Origin: Enchytraeus crypticus
Lineage: Eukaryota; Annelida; Clitellata; Enchytraeida; Enchytraeidae
Assembly (NCBI GenBank): GCA_905160935.1
Contig: CAJHZI010000450.1
Location: 880,693 to 944,692, forward strand
Length of the DNA: 64,000 bases
Direction of reading: 5' to 3'
The notes beneath the pieces were generated by a model. It was not told the origin of the DNA, ran no database searches, and saw only the letters and a program-made list of their open reading frames with translations. Positions 12,866-41,497 of the stretch are shown here, in pieces. A program made the translations under genes and the position numbers. Position 1 is the first letter of the stretch. Each line of letters begins with the position of its first letter.

Positions 12866-14032
12866 GTCAGAGGTTATTGTTATTATAATTAAAAGTGTTT
12901 GAAGCGCTACTGGAGAGAACAGATTTCTAGTAGTATAGGGTCGATTAGATCGTGCATTGCGCAGGGAACTGAGTTAATAATTAAGAAATCAACTTGCTGA
13001 AGGCTGCATCTAGGCTGTAGCGCCAATGAAGCCGCTAGGATAAATCAATGAAGCTGCGGATAAATCAATATCTAATGCTGCGGATAAATCAATATCTACT
13101 AATATTAAAATTCCATCAGTCAGTGTTCATACATCTGACGAGTTCTCTTCCTAAGTCACAGCGTTCACACATCCTAATTGTTCTGTAATTTGAGAAGATT
13201 TTCTCTTACGAAACTCCTAAAATCTAAATAACTTCCTCCTATAACGTGGACTAAGCAAACTGTGCATTATCTGCAAGATCCACATTTACACAGCGATAGT
13301 TATTTCTCTTATTGTGCTCGGTAAACGAAAAGAATAGACAAATCGTAAACTACACGTGTTAATAGAGGTGACTGAGCACAAACAGAGAGCAAGGCAATGG
13401 GAAGCCACCCCATGATGTCACGTTCATGATAGAACGAGTAAAAGAATTGTAGAAAAAGAGAGATCTAGGTAGGTTCTGAAGATTTTACTAATGTTCTAGC
13501 GGTCACGAGGCAAGAAAAAAAATACCGAATAAATAAAATACCAAATGAAAATACCAAATAAAATATCAAACTCTATGCAAAAATACCACTGGAGTTCAGA
13601 TTTAAAGGGACAGATTGACTTTTTAAAGAGAGATAAAACTATTTTGTCTCCTGGACCTGCCTTTGAGCAAAGAATTTTTCTTGAAAGTATTTCTCTTAAT
13701 TTCTCTAGCTCATGAAATCTTATAAAACATCAACGCAAGTTTGTGCATCTAGACAAAAAATCCGTTCAGTTCTAAACAAGGAGTCCTTAAATTTCGACAA
13801 CGTTTTAGACTAGCGTTTACTGCAATACCGTTAGTAGCAGGTTGAAAGGTTTAGGTTCAAACCACTGATCAGTCTAATTATAATATTGATGTTTATAAGT
13901 TCCGATACATGGAAGCAGTACTATTTCATCTGATTAAGATAGGGTAAAGTTGGATTGATTTTATGTTATGAAACCAATACAGTCAAAATTCCTTATTGAT
14001 TGATTTATGTTATAAATCAATACAGCTATGCA

Positions 14033-14317
14033 GTTTCTTCTCTTGTGTTGCGCCATTTGGCAGGTCCAAGGTATATATTCCTATTTACACAATCTGACAC
14101 GCTCCACTATGTGCATTCCATCGATCAACAAGTTAATCCATTCACAGAAGGTATGCCTTATTTACACTTTAATGTAATAACACTTCATAACAACAATTAG
14201 AGTGCTACAGTCATCAATGACAACATCGAGCACTATTGAGACAAAATCAAGCTAGCGAGCAAAAAGAAGGTCCAAAAGCGGTACAAATTCCAAAATCCAG
14301 AAAATCAGTCCAAAGTA
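14033..14317 (-). mobile_element. SINE-G plus LINE-D tail fragments
   Basis: 14033-14175 matches the SINE-G family (TTGGCAGGTCCAAGGTATAT, then a GATCAACAAGTTAATCC block). 14189-14317 matches the reverse complement of the LINE-D 3' end at 61.4-61.5 kb (AGAGTGCTACAGTCATCAAT, then CAAAATCCAGAAAATCAGTC). They are two adjacent, partly decayed minus-strand insertions. Confidence 0.6.
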
Positions 14318-14482
14318 GCCTATATAATAGGAACAAGGGCGTCTGAGGTAGTTACTAGTTTCCCTTTGTCTTTCTCAGTTTTTGACTAGTCGCCTCTTGC
14401 GATTCGTACAATTTTCGGTTGGTCTAAATTTCAGCGACCCTGACACAGCACAGGAGAACATAAAGATGCTTAAATCTGTATG

Positions 14483-14485
<3 letters not shown>

Positions 14486-14536
<51 letters not shown>

Positions 14537-14608
14537 CTATATATATATATAGATATCTATATATATATGAACTTATAATAGAAACTGCTTAGTCTGTTTA
14601 ATTATAAA

Positions 14609-14662
<54 letters not shown>

Positions 14663-14674
14663 AGTATATATATA

Positions 14675-14724
<50 letters not shown>

Positions 14725-14760
14725 CAGACTACAGCAGTTTCATTATATAGATTAATGTAC
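14486..14760. repeat. (AT)n block inside a larger inverted repeat
   Basis: Long TA tracts are flanked by complementary arms: GAAACTGCTTAGTCTGTTTA at about 14580 and its imperfect complement AACAGACTACAGCAGTTTC at about 14724. TTAATCTATATA at 14533 pairs with TATATAGATTAA further out. The whole could fold into a long hairpin of MITE-like form. Confidence 0.75.
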
Positions 14761-15874
14761 ACATTTAGACCTAGTGTCTGGCTAAAATAATTCACAACGA
14801 CTTTCGTAAAGTAGCTGGCTTATTAAAATATCTGAAAAAAACAACGCGACTAGTTCTGAAAAGAACTTCTGATCAAACTTTCATTTGATCTCTATTTTAA
14901 TTAATTATTACCAGTACAGTAACGACTTTTATGTGTGAAATGCCAAAAAATAGAATCCAGCGAAGATTAGCTACCCATCGTTAATAGGTCGGTCTATGTG
15001 TAAAGTTTTTGGCAATGGAGTCGGCGGCTTGAAACAGTAGCGTGGCTCTCAATGGGTCCGCGCATTCGTTCCTTATAACTCATCGGCGCTGAAAAACATT
15101 AATATTCCTTTGCCAGCCGGCAAATACCGGTGTTGTGTTTATGTAGATGTTTAGTATTCACGTAATATTATACCTAACAGTTTTTCTCAGCCTAAGATTA
15201 AAGCGTTTAGGCCGCCTTAGAAAAGTAAGATGTGTAACTATGTAAAAAATGTTTACATGTGTAATTATTTAGTATTGTACGGATTTGTTCTCATTAAAAA
15301 CATTTGTAGTAGATGTATTACCAGCAATTGGCTTTTGCTAGAAATTTGTGCAAATATTTTTCACATTGATCAATACATTTAGATTTAGGATTATTTTGCA
15401 TCCTCACATCAGCTCTAGATATTGAGAAGCATAAACAAATTCGTAAATCCTTAGTGCCTAATATTTCAAGAGAGGTTTTATGAAATAAATTAGTAAAGTC
15501 AAGTAATGACTTACGCGTGACCCCTAATTCACTTTGCTGTAACTTTTTTTCAAATATCTTGGAAGTTGGAAGAATTAGTATATAAAAAGGATCCAGTCTT
15601 TAAAAGAGTATCTACGAATTGCAAGAGAGGTTTCTAAACTTAGTACTTTTAAAGACGTTTCTGCAAAATACTTGTACAGTCGTTTCTGAAAAATTTCATG
15701 CGAAAAATGAAATTAGGTTATCACCGTTACGCCAGTAAACCCTGATGACCTATCCAGCTAATATTCTAATAAGTGAGGCCATTCAGAGATGGTCAGGGAC
15801 GTCTTCTCCGTATAAGAAATGACGCAGTTTGCGCAACGAAATTCTAAGGGAGTATCTGAAAATCAAAATTGGGA

Positions 15875-15904
15875 GGGGGTACCGTGCTATAGTACGGTGC
15901 CCCC
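15875..15904. repeat. Short inverted repeat
   Basis: GGGGGTACCGT and ACGGTGCCCCC form 11-bp arms with one mismatch around an 8-bp centre. It could be a hairpin or a transposon end. Confidence 0.5.
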
Positions 15905-16117
15905 ATAAGTTCTGTTTTGTGTTATAGGCCCAAGCGGGGACGCTCTTGGAATGGTCTTAGCCCTGACAACAGAATCATTATTTTTGTTGAAAGTCAATAG
16001 TGTGGAAGAAACCTATAGGTGACTGCCGAAACTGATTGCAAAGAATAAGAACAGTAATCTGGCGCATGATCGCAATTAACTGGAAATGTGGATTGAAAAC
16101 TTTTCTTTAGGTCGCCG

Positions 16118-16215
16118 TTTCTCTCTCTCTCTCTTAGTGCACTCTTATTAGCAGGTTCATGACATACAATTCCTCCACATATTTCTATCGCCTGCCTTTC
16201 TCTTCGTATCAACAA
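16118..16215 (-). mobile_element. LINE-F 3' terminus, decayed
   Basis: A CT tract followed by TTAGTGCACTCTTATTAGCA and GGTTCATGACATACA is the reverse complement of the LINE-F end (GTA-CATGGACCTGC...GTGCACTAAGAG). The family resemblance is partial. Confidence 0.5.
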
Positions 16216-16227
16216 AGGAATTAGTCT

Positions 16228-16447
16228 GATCCGGTGGATCTACTGATCCGGTAGATCCACTGATCCGATAGATCTACTGATCCGGTAGATCTACTGATCC
16301 GGTAGATCTACTGATCCGGTAGATCTACTGATCCGGTAGATCTACTGATCCGATAGATCTACTGATCCGGTAGATCTACTGATCCGGTAGATCTACTGAT
16401 CCGGTAGATCTACTGATCTGGTGGATCTACTGATCCGATAGATCTCC
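16228..16447. repeat. 17-bp minisatellite (ACTGATCCGGTAGATCT)
   Basis: About 13 tandem copies with G/A changes at the CCGG position. It ends about 670 bp before the Runt exon. The unit contains GATCC and AGATCT and is partly palindromic. Confidence 0.9.
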
Positions 16448-17111
16448 AGAAATCAAATAAGTGATGCACATATCTCTCACTTGTGCAGTTTCCACATGGA
16501 GAGTGTCAATATATAAGAATTATTTTAAAATTCTCAGTATTGTCCTGATAGCTATGAAGATTTTAAAATCAAATGTTTAACTTCAATTATATCTAAGACT
16601 ATATTAAGAAAGTAAATGCAATTTCTTCGCTCCTTTAATTTATTTTCCTTGTATTGGATACTCGGATACAGTCACTTCACCTGTTTTGCCTTTTGCTTTT
16701 TCTCGTCGACTTTGCTTTGGTTGTAAAGTTCTCGCAGGCATCATTGGAAAACGTTGCACTCTAATTGTTCTTACTGTTTTGTTACTGTTATAATGTAAGT
16801 ATTCAAGAAAGATCCTGATAAGTCTTATAATGAAGTCGTATATTAGCTAATATGAGATGTCAAATTCATACCTACTGATAATTTAAATTGCTACTCTGTG
16901 AATCTGACAGAATCAAAGAACATTTCACTAAGAGGCAGTGTTAATATTACGCTGTATAATCAGAGAGTTTGCATTTAAATGACCCCATTGGAAATTTCTT
17001 AGATTAATATAATTTATTTATTTAATTAATCTTAGCAGGAGAATTGTTGAATGTTTAACTGTTACAAATATTAACAAACAGAGATAATAGTGAAACAATA
17101 GAAGAAAGTAA

Positions 17112-33712
<16,601 letters not shown>

Positions 33713-33910
33713 TCGTTTTACAAGTAAGGCCTATATGCCCTATAGGCCTGGTAACTTGTTATAATAAAAAAAGATAGTATAGGCTTGTTATACTTGTTGT
33801 AACAAGTATAGTATAGGCTTGTTCTACTTGTTGTAACAAGTATAGTATAGGCTTGTTATATCTGTTTAACACGTAGTGTATAGGCTTGTTATACCAGTTA
33901 TAACAATTAT
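33713..33910 (+). terminator. RUNX: RUNX 3' UTR with candidate poly(A) signal
   Basis: An AATAAA lies at 33763-33768, about 50 bp after the stop; another AATAAA-like site is near 33945. Which is used cannot be told from sequence. Confidence 0.5.
33775..33905. repeat. 34-bp tandem repeat with internal hairpin
   Basis: Four copies of TAGTATAGGCTTGTTATACT-like units. The first two contain ACTTGTTGTAACAAGT, a perfect 7-bp-arm hairpin. The array sits 60 bp after the RUNX stop, probably in its 3' UTR. Confidence 0.85.
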
Positions 33911-34274
33911 AGCCCGAACGCTAACTTTTGTATTGTGCTATAAATAAAATATCGTGTAATATCCTTTAATATAATGTAACATGAGAACCTATGAATAAAT
34001 AGGAGAAATAACTGTCCCAAAACTTCTGCGCTAGTTGTCCACTGATTCCTCAATGAACTCCTGCTTTCTATATATAGAGTATTCCTCAAGCGGTCAAACT
34101 ACTTGATAGTTTAACCATTACCTCTGATGACTTAACCTCGGTGTCTTGGCCTACCTGTAATCCTGCATTCCGCTAGTAATCCTGTGAAATTGTTCATTTC
34201 GTTGTTGGGCTCGTGTTAAGAAGCCTGGTGTTTTCAGTTGAGCCTGAGCTAAGACGTCTAGTATAGCCCATTAC

Positions 34275-34335
34275 GTCCCTGACATCATCCTTGTATGAGG
34301 AAAGGAATGTCATAAACCTCTATTATTATTATTAA
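34275..34335 (+). mobile_element. LINE-E tail
   Basis: ACGTCCCTGACATCATCCTT, a decayed GTTAAACC equivalent and TTATTA repeats. Confidence 0.6.
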
Positions 34336-34727
34336 ACTGCTTAAGCTAGGTCACATCAAGTGCTTCAAAGAAATGAAGCTAAGCCACAAACTTTAAATTG
34401 AAGTTAGACAAATAAAATTTTAATGGATTTAAAAATGTTAACCCTTAAAAATTAAATTTAATTGTGAAATTTGAAATGAAAATTGTGATAATTGATTGCT
34501 GGGTTCTGAAACTGAAAAGTTGGTCGACATCATGTTTAATTTTTGACCATATTTAGCTCCGTTCTCCTTCCTTATAGAGAGCAGAGTAGATACGATGAAC
34601 CAGCTCATAGCTCGACTCGTACCTGTCATAAAGAAAGCCTGAAAAATCAGGCACTGTTGTTCATACCAGTCTCAATTAAGAGTAGAAATGTAAAAAACAG
34701 TTAACATGGTTTAAAATAGTTGGCATA

Positions 34728-35531
34728 TACGCTGTGAGTAATAAAAAAACATGTCCGCAGTCTCTCGCTCATAACTTTGGTATTAGTGAACCGATTTTTT
34801 AACTTCTTGCGTAGGTATAATCAGGAAAACATTTGCTATAAAATAGCGTTAAGTGACACTGTTAATTATTATTTTTGCGTTGAAGCAGTGCTTGAAAATA
34901 TGCGCGACTGAAAATATTCAGTTTAAGTAAATCAATCGCTACAGAATGTTTACAAATCTGCGACTTAACTAATGAAACACACGAAACAAACAGTGTAATA
35001 CAGCTATTGTCAACTGACAAAGTATATGCTCAAAATGTCCTCCTTTGGCACGAATACAAGCTCGGAGACGCTTGCGCCACTCCTCTATTGCGTTGTCAAT
35101 GACAGATTGCTGCAGATCTTACCAAACGTCCACCAGGCGTTGCTTCAACTCCTCCACGTACGTTATTTATTTTCTTCTTTTCGGCGTAATTTCTCTAGTA
35201 AGCAATCCAGCCCTCCCAGCATCCAGTTTTTTGTTGGAAATTTGGCAATCAACCAATGTGCGCCATAACCCTTTCAGAGGTACAAGTTTTTTATGAGCGC
35301 TTTATCTTCATTTGTAAACACCATTTTGAAATTTCAACAAAAACAGACTATGTTTGTAAAATCGTCTGCTATTGTTTAAAATTAACCGGAATATACCGGA
35401 ACAAAAACTAGATAGAAGATTAATACTTTTCTGCTTCTTTATATTACTGAAAATATTTTCAAAATCGGTTCATAAGTGTCAAAGTTGTGCACGAAATACT
35501 GCGCATATGTTTTTTTATGACCCACAGTGTA
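34728..35531 (-). mobile_element. Internally deleted Tc1/mariner-type transposon
   Basis: The left end TACGCTGTGAGTAATAAAAA and the right end (complement TACACTGTGGGTCATAAAAA) form imperfect terminal inverted repeats extending about 85 bp to a shared GAACCGATTTT. Both ends abut TA, fitting the TA target duplication of the superfamily. Inside, on the minus strand, is an N-terminal piece from about 35324 (MVFTNEDKALIKN) and a C-terminal piece at about 35165-35010 (EELKQRLVDVW, then IEEWRKRLRACIRAKGGHFE, with one stop). The catalytic DDE region between them is missing, so it could move only with help from a relative. Confidence 0.8.
35015..35325 (-). pseudogene. Transposase remnant, DDE core deleted
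   Basis: The helix-turn-helix start (MVFTNEDKALIKNLY, then KGYGAHWLIAKFP after a stop) is fused near 35170 to the C-terminal tail LKQRLVDVW ... RACIRAKGGHFEHIL. A complete transposase of this group would be roughly 1 kb of coding sequence; only about 300 bp remain, with at least two stops. Confidence 0.75.
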
Positions 35532-35929
35532 AATTAGTATTAATTTCAAAGTTTAAATTAATGTTTTCTTGATTATATATTAATCGTGTTTATTATCGAC
35601 TGATTGGTTCGTATTGTCTGTTTATTTGTATGCTATTCCGTTGGTGTTGAAGTTATGCTATTACGCTTTGCTCATGTAATACTTTTATCATATTGTCTGT
35701 TTCATAGTATGTTCATATCTGTCTTCTGCACCTTGCATATCAATATTTTCAAGCATAATCCGCTTGCAGCTACGATATAGAATTTTCTAGTTGTATATAC
35801 ATTTGCACGATATCACATCTAGTGCTACAGATCCATGTTCATATCTGCATAGGCCTACATATCCATATCACATCTGCTGATATGTTCTGCTTTTTATCAA
35901 CATACATATCCGTATTGCATTTGCTACAT

Positions 35930-36112
35930 ATTTAGGTCCATATCTACAGTCATATCCATATCATATCCATGTTCTTATCAATATATTCATATCCGCATCA
36001 AATCTGCTGCTACATATCTATGTTCTTATCTATATATTCATATCCGCATCAAATCTGCTGCTACATATCTATGTTCTTATCTATATATTCATATCCGCAT
36101 CAAATCTTCTGA
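35930..36112. repeat. 50-bp tandem repeat (three copies)
   Basis: A unit containing TATGTTCTTATCTATATATT and CATATCCGCATCAAATCTGC is repeated three times, with degenerate ATATCCATATCA-like sequence before it from about 35.7 kb. Confidence 0.8.
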
Positions 36113-36679
36113 TGGAATTGTTCATCCGAGTGATAATCTTATATTCTTTTTTTATTTTTCCCATTATATTCCTTGAACATTGCCTCATGTAGTTTGCTCA
36201 ATCCATTCATTGGGCAGCAAATAATTTGTTAACAGCAGCAATACTCTGCTGTAAATGATTTTGTAAGCTCAGGATCAATTAACATTGTTCAAACAAGTTC
36301 TGCTGGAATTTAATCACATTTCATGTTTATATTTTGTACTCGGAGAATGTTCCTGATGACGATTTGGAATAATCTTGTATTATACACTGACTGGCTCTTC
36401 CCTGATAACTTCCCCGGTCGAGGAGAGTGACGTTAAATCTGGATTATATTGTATTATGATTGTAGGGTATTTTATTGTACATTTTCACGAAGTTGGTTTT
36501 CAACCGGTACTTTTGTTGTCTGATATGTTGTCGTTTATTGCCATACACATTATTACTGTCTAGGCTAGTTGCTGAATAAAAATCACTTAAAATAGCCTTC
36601 TTGCGAGCTGTTTAGACTTATTTGTGTCGTCTAAAAGTTTATACATGTATGTAAAAATTTGTATATATTAATCTATTCC

Positions 36680-37068
36680 TTTCATGGACCTTGAGGAAGG
36701 AAGATATTAGGAAACTGGAGGCATTGGAAATGTGGATTTGGAGAAGAATAGAGAGGATTAGCTGGACTCAAAAGGTTACAAATGAGGAAGTCCTGGAGAG
36801 AGTTGGCACAGATAGACAGTTGATAAATGTATTAAGAAATAGGAAGAAGAGATGGATAGGACACATTATAAGGGGGGAAGGTCTATTAAAAGAGGTCATA
36901 GAAGGTAGAATGGAAGGAAAAAGAGGCAGGGGCAGGCCGAGATTAGATATGTTAGATGATTTAAAGATCCACTCATATGTGGAAATAAAGAGGAAGGCGG
37001 AAGACAGAGAAGAGCGGAAGCGTTATGTACCATGGACCTGCCAGTAGGCAGTGCACTAAGAGAGAGAG
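36680..37068 (+). pseudogene. LINE-F 3' coding fragment with GA tail
   Basis: The open frame 36691-37047 (LRKEDIRKLEALEMWIWRR, ISWTQKVTNEEVLERVG, GKRGRGRPRLDMLDDLK) runs almost identically to the 8.7-9.9 kb copy, then ends in ACCATGGACCTGCCAGTAGG, GCAGTGCAC and GA repeats. It is 5'-truncated to about 390 bp, a typical LINE insertion. The strong identity suggests a recent insertion. Confidence 0.85.
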
Positions 37069-37142
37069 AGAGAGATAAATATTCGCTCAATTTCCAGGCA
37101 ATTTCTATATGGAAAAGCTTTTTTGGCGTATATCGAGTAGAT

Positions 37143-37270
37143 CTGGCTGGAGCCAGTAGCGATGTCGGTAAGATATTCAACCACGGATCAGTATGTGCAA
37201 GGTTCAAATCATGGGCTCGCCCGTCACTGACATCGCTTTCGAGTGAAGAAACTGACGTCATGACGTTAAA
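37143..37270 (+). mobile_element. SINE-A copy
   Basis: Starts CTGGCTGGAGCCAG, has AAGGTTCAAATCATGGGCTC, and ends with a duplicated GACGTCATGACGTTAA. Confidence 0.75.
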
Positions 37271-37820
37271 TTGTGAAGAAAATATTAATAGTCTGATTGA
37301 ATAACTTGATAAATGAATTGAAGATTTAATGACTTTATGAATGAATGCCTGATTGAATGAGTTAATGAATGAATGGATGATTGAATGAATTGAAGAATGA
37401 ATGGCTGAAATACTGACTTGATAATGAATGGTTGATCGACAGATTAATTGATTGATTTATTAATTGATTGTGAACTTCAATATTTATCCATCAACGGAAC
37501 GAGTTTTGTCCACAGGTTTACAAAGTACTAATTTTGGCATTTATTAAATTTATTCATTCCCATTCATTATGATTTATAATTAACATAATTACGAACAATT
37601 TTTGTTGATCATAAGATCATTTGCTTAGTTAAGCTTATACTTGTCTATACCAGGAATCTGTCTCTTATTATCAAGTATCTACGTAACATTTAATTAATGA
37701 AGCTAGATAATTTTCTTCAAACCGAAAGAAATTGTCATTTTCGATGCACATATTTTAATAATAGGGTGCAAATAGATCAAGTTTCACATAGAAGTAAATA
37801 GTTTATCTAGACCTATTTAC

Positions 37821-38005
37821 GAATATCTCAATGGCTAAGTCTATAAGAGCGTTAGCTAACGGCATGAAATTTTAAATGGTTGTTTCGGAGGTCCTGGGAT
37901 CAATTCCCGGTAGAGCTGATCAGAGAGAATAAACTCGGACATTTAATCTTTAAGAAAAGCCATATGGTCTTCTGACCTTGACATTAAACCCACATGTTAA
38001 AGAGG
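37821..38005 (+). mobile_element. SINE-B-related copy, divergent
   Basis: TCAATGGCTAAGTCTATAAG (A-box side), CCTGGGATCAATTCCCGG (B-box in a hairpin), then AAACTCGGACATTTAATC as in SINE-B. The end differs. Confidence 0.6.
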
Positions 38006-38144
38006 GCTATTTACAGTAAGGTAATGCTTTAAAAGCCACAAATTTAACTTCTGTTTCTGTACCAGAACTATACTGTCAGAAGGTAGAGACATCCAGGCGG
38101 GTTTTCGAACAAGTGCTTAATTGCTTAACAAGAAGTAGGGCAAA

Positions 38145-38250
38145 ACGAAGTTTAACGCCAGTTTCTGCTCGATAGCATGTCAGTGACGAGGAGAGCTCTG
38201 GATTTGAATCAGGCACCTACTGATCAGCTATCGAACAACATGCCACCGGA
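38145..38250 (-). mobile_element. SINE-A copy, decayed
   Basis: Core GTCAGTGACGAGGAGAGC and a B-box complement are recognisable; the flanks are not. Confidence 0.55.
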
Positions 38251-39009
38251 TAAGACCGATACATTTATTTGTACTACACTTGTATATAGGCCTATCGTAG
38301 TTGATATGCAAGTTACTAGTTAAGTGTAACACTATCTACAACAAGAATTACTGTAGAAAACAACATCGTTTTCACTACAACACGGAGCACATTTAACCAA
38401 AGTGAAGTGCAAGGTGCAAATCCAAAATCGAGAAAACAGACAAAGGAAGGATCATCGGAAAACCGAAGGTTTCTGCTAAAAAGGAGATATTTACGTTTTA
38501 ACAACACAATGAAGACAGATAGGCCCTACTATATGCTCCTCCTAATGCTATATCCTGTCTATATGCTCTTAATTAGATCCGCTTGAGAAAAGTTGACTGA
38601 ACTCTCCAAAGAGTGTAGATCACTGACTTTCCGGTATAAGTAACTTCGCTATCAAAAAATAATAATTTATAAATTTTAATTTCTAAATTGCAACAACAAT
38701 AACTTCACTTTTTGTGTCCTTCGAAGTATTAAAATCAAATTCTATTACTTCGTTGATTATTGAAGTGCTGGCTTTTTTATTTGTGCAGTTTGTTCTCATT
38801 GACCATAAAGTTTACCCAACTTTTTCAAATATTATTTCCAGTCGGACGAAATTCTAAACTAATTAAAAGGAATCTCGGCCATACTCGTTGAAACAGCAAC
38901 ACGTAGGCCTGCTACAGTCAATAGTGAAATCTCAACGATGAAATACATCAGTAATTAAATTCGTTAAAATTTTTATTTTTATTTATTTATTGGCAATAAA
39001 ATAGCGCAA

Positions 39010-39410
39010 ATTAGGCAGACAATCAATTCATCAATACATCAATCAATCATCATTAACAATCGCCAGCATTCATCCTTTAATCGATTAACCAGCATCAATC
39101 AATCAACAAGCATCAATCAATCAGCATTAATCAATCAACCAGCATCAAGCAATCTATCGATATCAATCAATCGACCAGCATCGATCAACCAATCAGTCTT
39201 AATCAACTAATCGGCACTGATCAACCAATTGCCATTGATCAACCAATCTGCTTCGATCAACCAAATCAGTTTTGAACAACCAAATCACCTTCGATCAACC
39301 AATCAGCACGATCAATCAATTAACACCAATAAACCAACCAGCATTGATCAATCAACCAGCATCGACAAATCAATTGACTCGATCAACCAATCAGCACTGA
39401 TTCAAGAACT
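39010..39410. repeat. Degenerate (ATCAATCAACCAGC)n array
   Basis: About 400 bp of AATCAATCA/GATCAACCAATCAGC units, 13-18 bp long and variable. The frames over it (INQSA) are low complexity. Confidence 0.8.
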
Positions 39411-39871
39411 TTATATATGAGTAATATGATGAGCCATAATTGCATTTAAACAGAAATTGTTGGGTATTGCGTTGATTCAATTTACGGTTGCTTGAGTCAG
39501 CTTTGTAAGATTTTTAAGCTATACCTTTATAAATATCACTCAAATATAAGAATACTATATGAACAAGTATACATTTTCTTTTATGAACTAGAATGAGTTT
39601 TCCGTATACACAGTTGCTTAACCGAATTATGTTGAGTATGCGGATATCATGATTATTAATACTACACACTCACTGTACAAAAATTAGACATTTAGGAAAA
39701 CTCATTAAATAACGCCACTTTCACAACTTAAATTTCTTTTATTTACTTTCTCAGAATAGAATTTAACATGGATCCAATAGTATAGTTTAACTGGGCTGGG
39801 TCAGAAATCCTAAGATACTCTGGATCAATTGATATTAGGACTATATAGCCAATCGTAATCATACATAATCT

Positions 39872-40218
39872 CTCTCTTCAGTGCACTGCCAAGTGGCAGG
39901 TTCAAGGTACATATTCATACTCAAAGTCTGCTTTCTCGCTCCATAAGAGCACTCCTTAGATCAACCAGTTAATCCTTTCACAAACTCCATGCCTTATTCA
40001 TACCTTTTGTATCCTATAGCTTGGGAAAAGTTTGCTTCTGGGGTGGTTTCTCGTTGCCTAATACTATATATAACATAAATAATATAATAATAATTAGAGT
40101 GCTGATATTTAAACTGTTATCGATAACAAAATCTAGCACTATTAAGACAAATCCAAACGGTGAACAAAAAGATTTCAAAAACGGTGCGAATTCCAAAATC
40201 AAGAAAATCAGTCCAAAG
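39872..40218 (-). mobile_element. SINE-G copy then LINE-D tail
   Basis: 39872-40065 matches SINE-G (CAGTGCACTGCCAAGTGGCA ... TTCTGGGGTGGTTTC). 40090-40218 is a diverged LINE-D 3' UTR (complement of GATTTTCTTGATTTTGGAAT). The same pairing occurs at 14.0-14.3 kb. Confidence 0.65.
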
Positions 40219-41382
40219 ATAAAGGCATAGATAAAGATATGCTCGGGACACTAAAATGTATCTTGGTTACAACCCTTAATTCATAAGCGGATATACCCTA
40301 TAGTCTTTTAAAAAATTACTGAGAAGTAAAAATGGTTTTTAAAGGGTACGTAAGTTTAGGTTATTAGAAAGGGTCCCAGAAGTTCTTGAAAAGAGCACTG
40401 AAATCTTTCGCAGATATAAAATTTGTTTTTTTCTTCAATTTTTCCCTCAGATACAAATGACGGTCAACCATTTTAGGCGTGCAGTCTTTCTTTGATTCTT
40501 TAGTACTGGAACTTCATTTTGTGTAGAGATAACAAACTAAAGACTCTCAGGTCATAATCCTTAGAATTCTTCAGGTTCAATCCTTTGATTTGATATTAGC
40601 TAAAGGATTGGTTAGAACCGCTAGATAATTAGAAAATTGCCGAGCTATAATCGCTAACATATCGTTCTTATTCCAAGTTAGATGCAATTCTTTTATTTAC
40701 TAATTTTGTGAGAATTTAATTTCTAAAACATCGAATATCGCGTATAAGTTATAATGTCGTAGCTTAATTCGTTAGATGTGAAACTTTCCTGAATTACTAT
40801 TTTCAAAAATAACTAACTCGATTGACGCCTGTGCGTATTAAAGGCTATAATGTATTGAACTCTTCCAAACTTTCATTTCTTTATTATTATTTTTGCGATT
40901 TAGATTTCACAATTTAATGTTTAAAGTTTAATAGAGTTTATCATGCTAAGGCATCCCTATACTTTACCATAGTTACGGTTAAATTTACAATGGCAATACC
41001 CTTGACAATCAATACCATGTAGAAGTTGAATGTAGAAGTACAGCTAATTCAGCTGATTTCTTGTAACACCAGTTTATGGATTTTTGAAAAAGAATATCTC
41101 TAGATGGACTGATTTTATATAAAAATTATTGGAAAGTAGTTGGAGTAAGCCTTCCTCTTTATTCACATAATCACAGATAGCATAGACTTCCAGTTATAAC
41201 TTCTACTGTATGTCACTTATTATAAAGGGTGGTTTGCTAAGCTCCTTCTTGGAGCCTACACAGTCTTGTTATAATGCGGATTAATTGATAGGAATGACTG
41301 TTCTAATGGAATTAGTAGAAATAGCAAATCTGAATTTGAATAAGCACTGTTATAAAGACTTTAATTAAAAAGTGTTATTTAT

Positions 41383-41497
41383 GGGCTGAGCCAGTTGCAA
41401 GATGGTACATTGTACGGCTGTGGATCAGCAAGTGCAAAGTTTAAATCGTGTACTTTTCTCCATCACTGGTTTTCCAGACAGGAAACTGGCGCTGGAC
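41383..41497 (+). mobile_element. SINE-A copy, strongly decayed
   Basis: GCTGAGCCAG start, TGTGGATCAGCAAGTGCAAA and a TCCATCACTGG core are faintly family-like. Confidence 0.45.

Larger units (their letters stand above)
1..17111. other. Upstream intergenic region of RUNX, no gene recognised
   Basis: No open frame here resembles a cellular protein except reverse-transcriptase debris at 8.7-9.9 kb. The rest is AT-rich single-copy-looking DNA broken by SINEs, LINE 3' ends, (AT)n and (GA)n microsatellites and short minisatellites, listed separately. It may contain RUNX promoters or 5' UTR exons, because the first recognised RUNX exon probably follows a non-coding exon, but I could not identify a promoter. 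Stretches such as 1-1540, 2590-3770, 5690-6280, 7000-7810, 11600-12340, 12870-14030 and 14760-16110 show nothing I can name. Confidence 0.6.
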
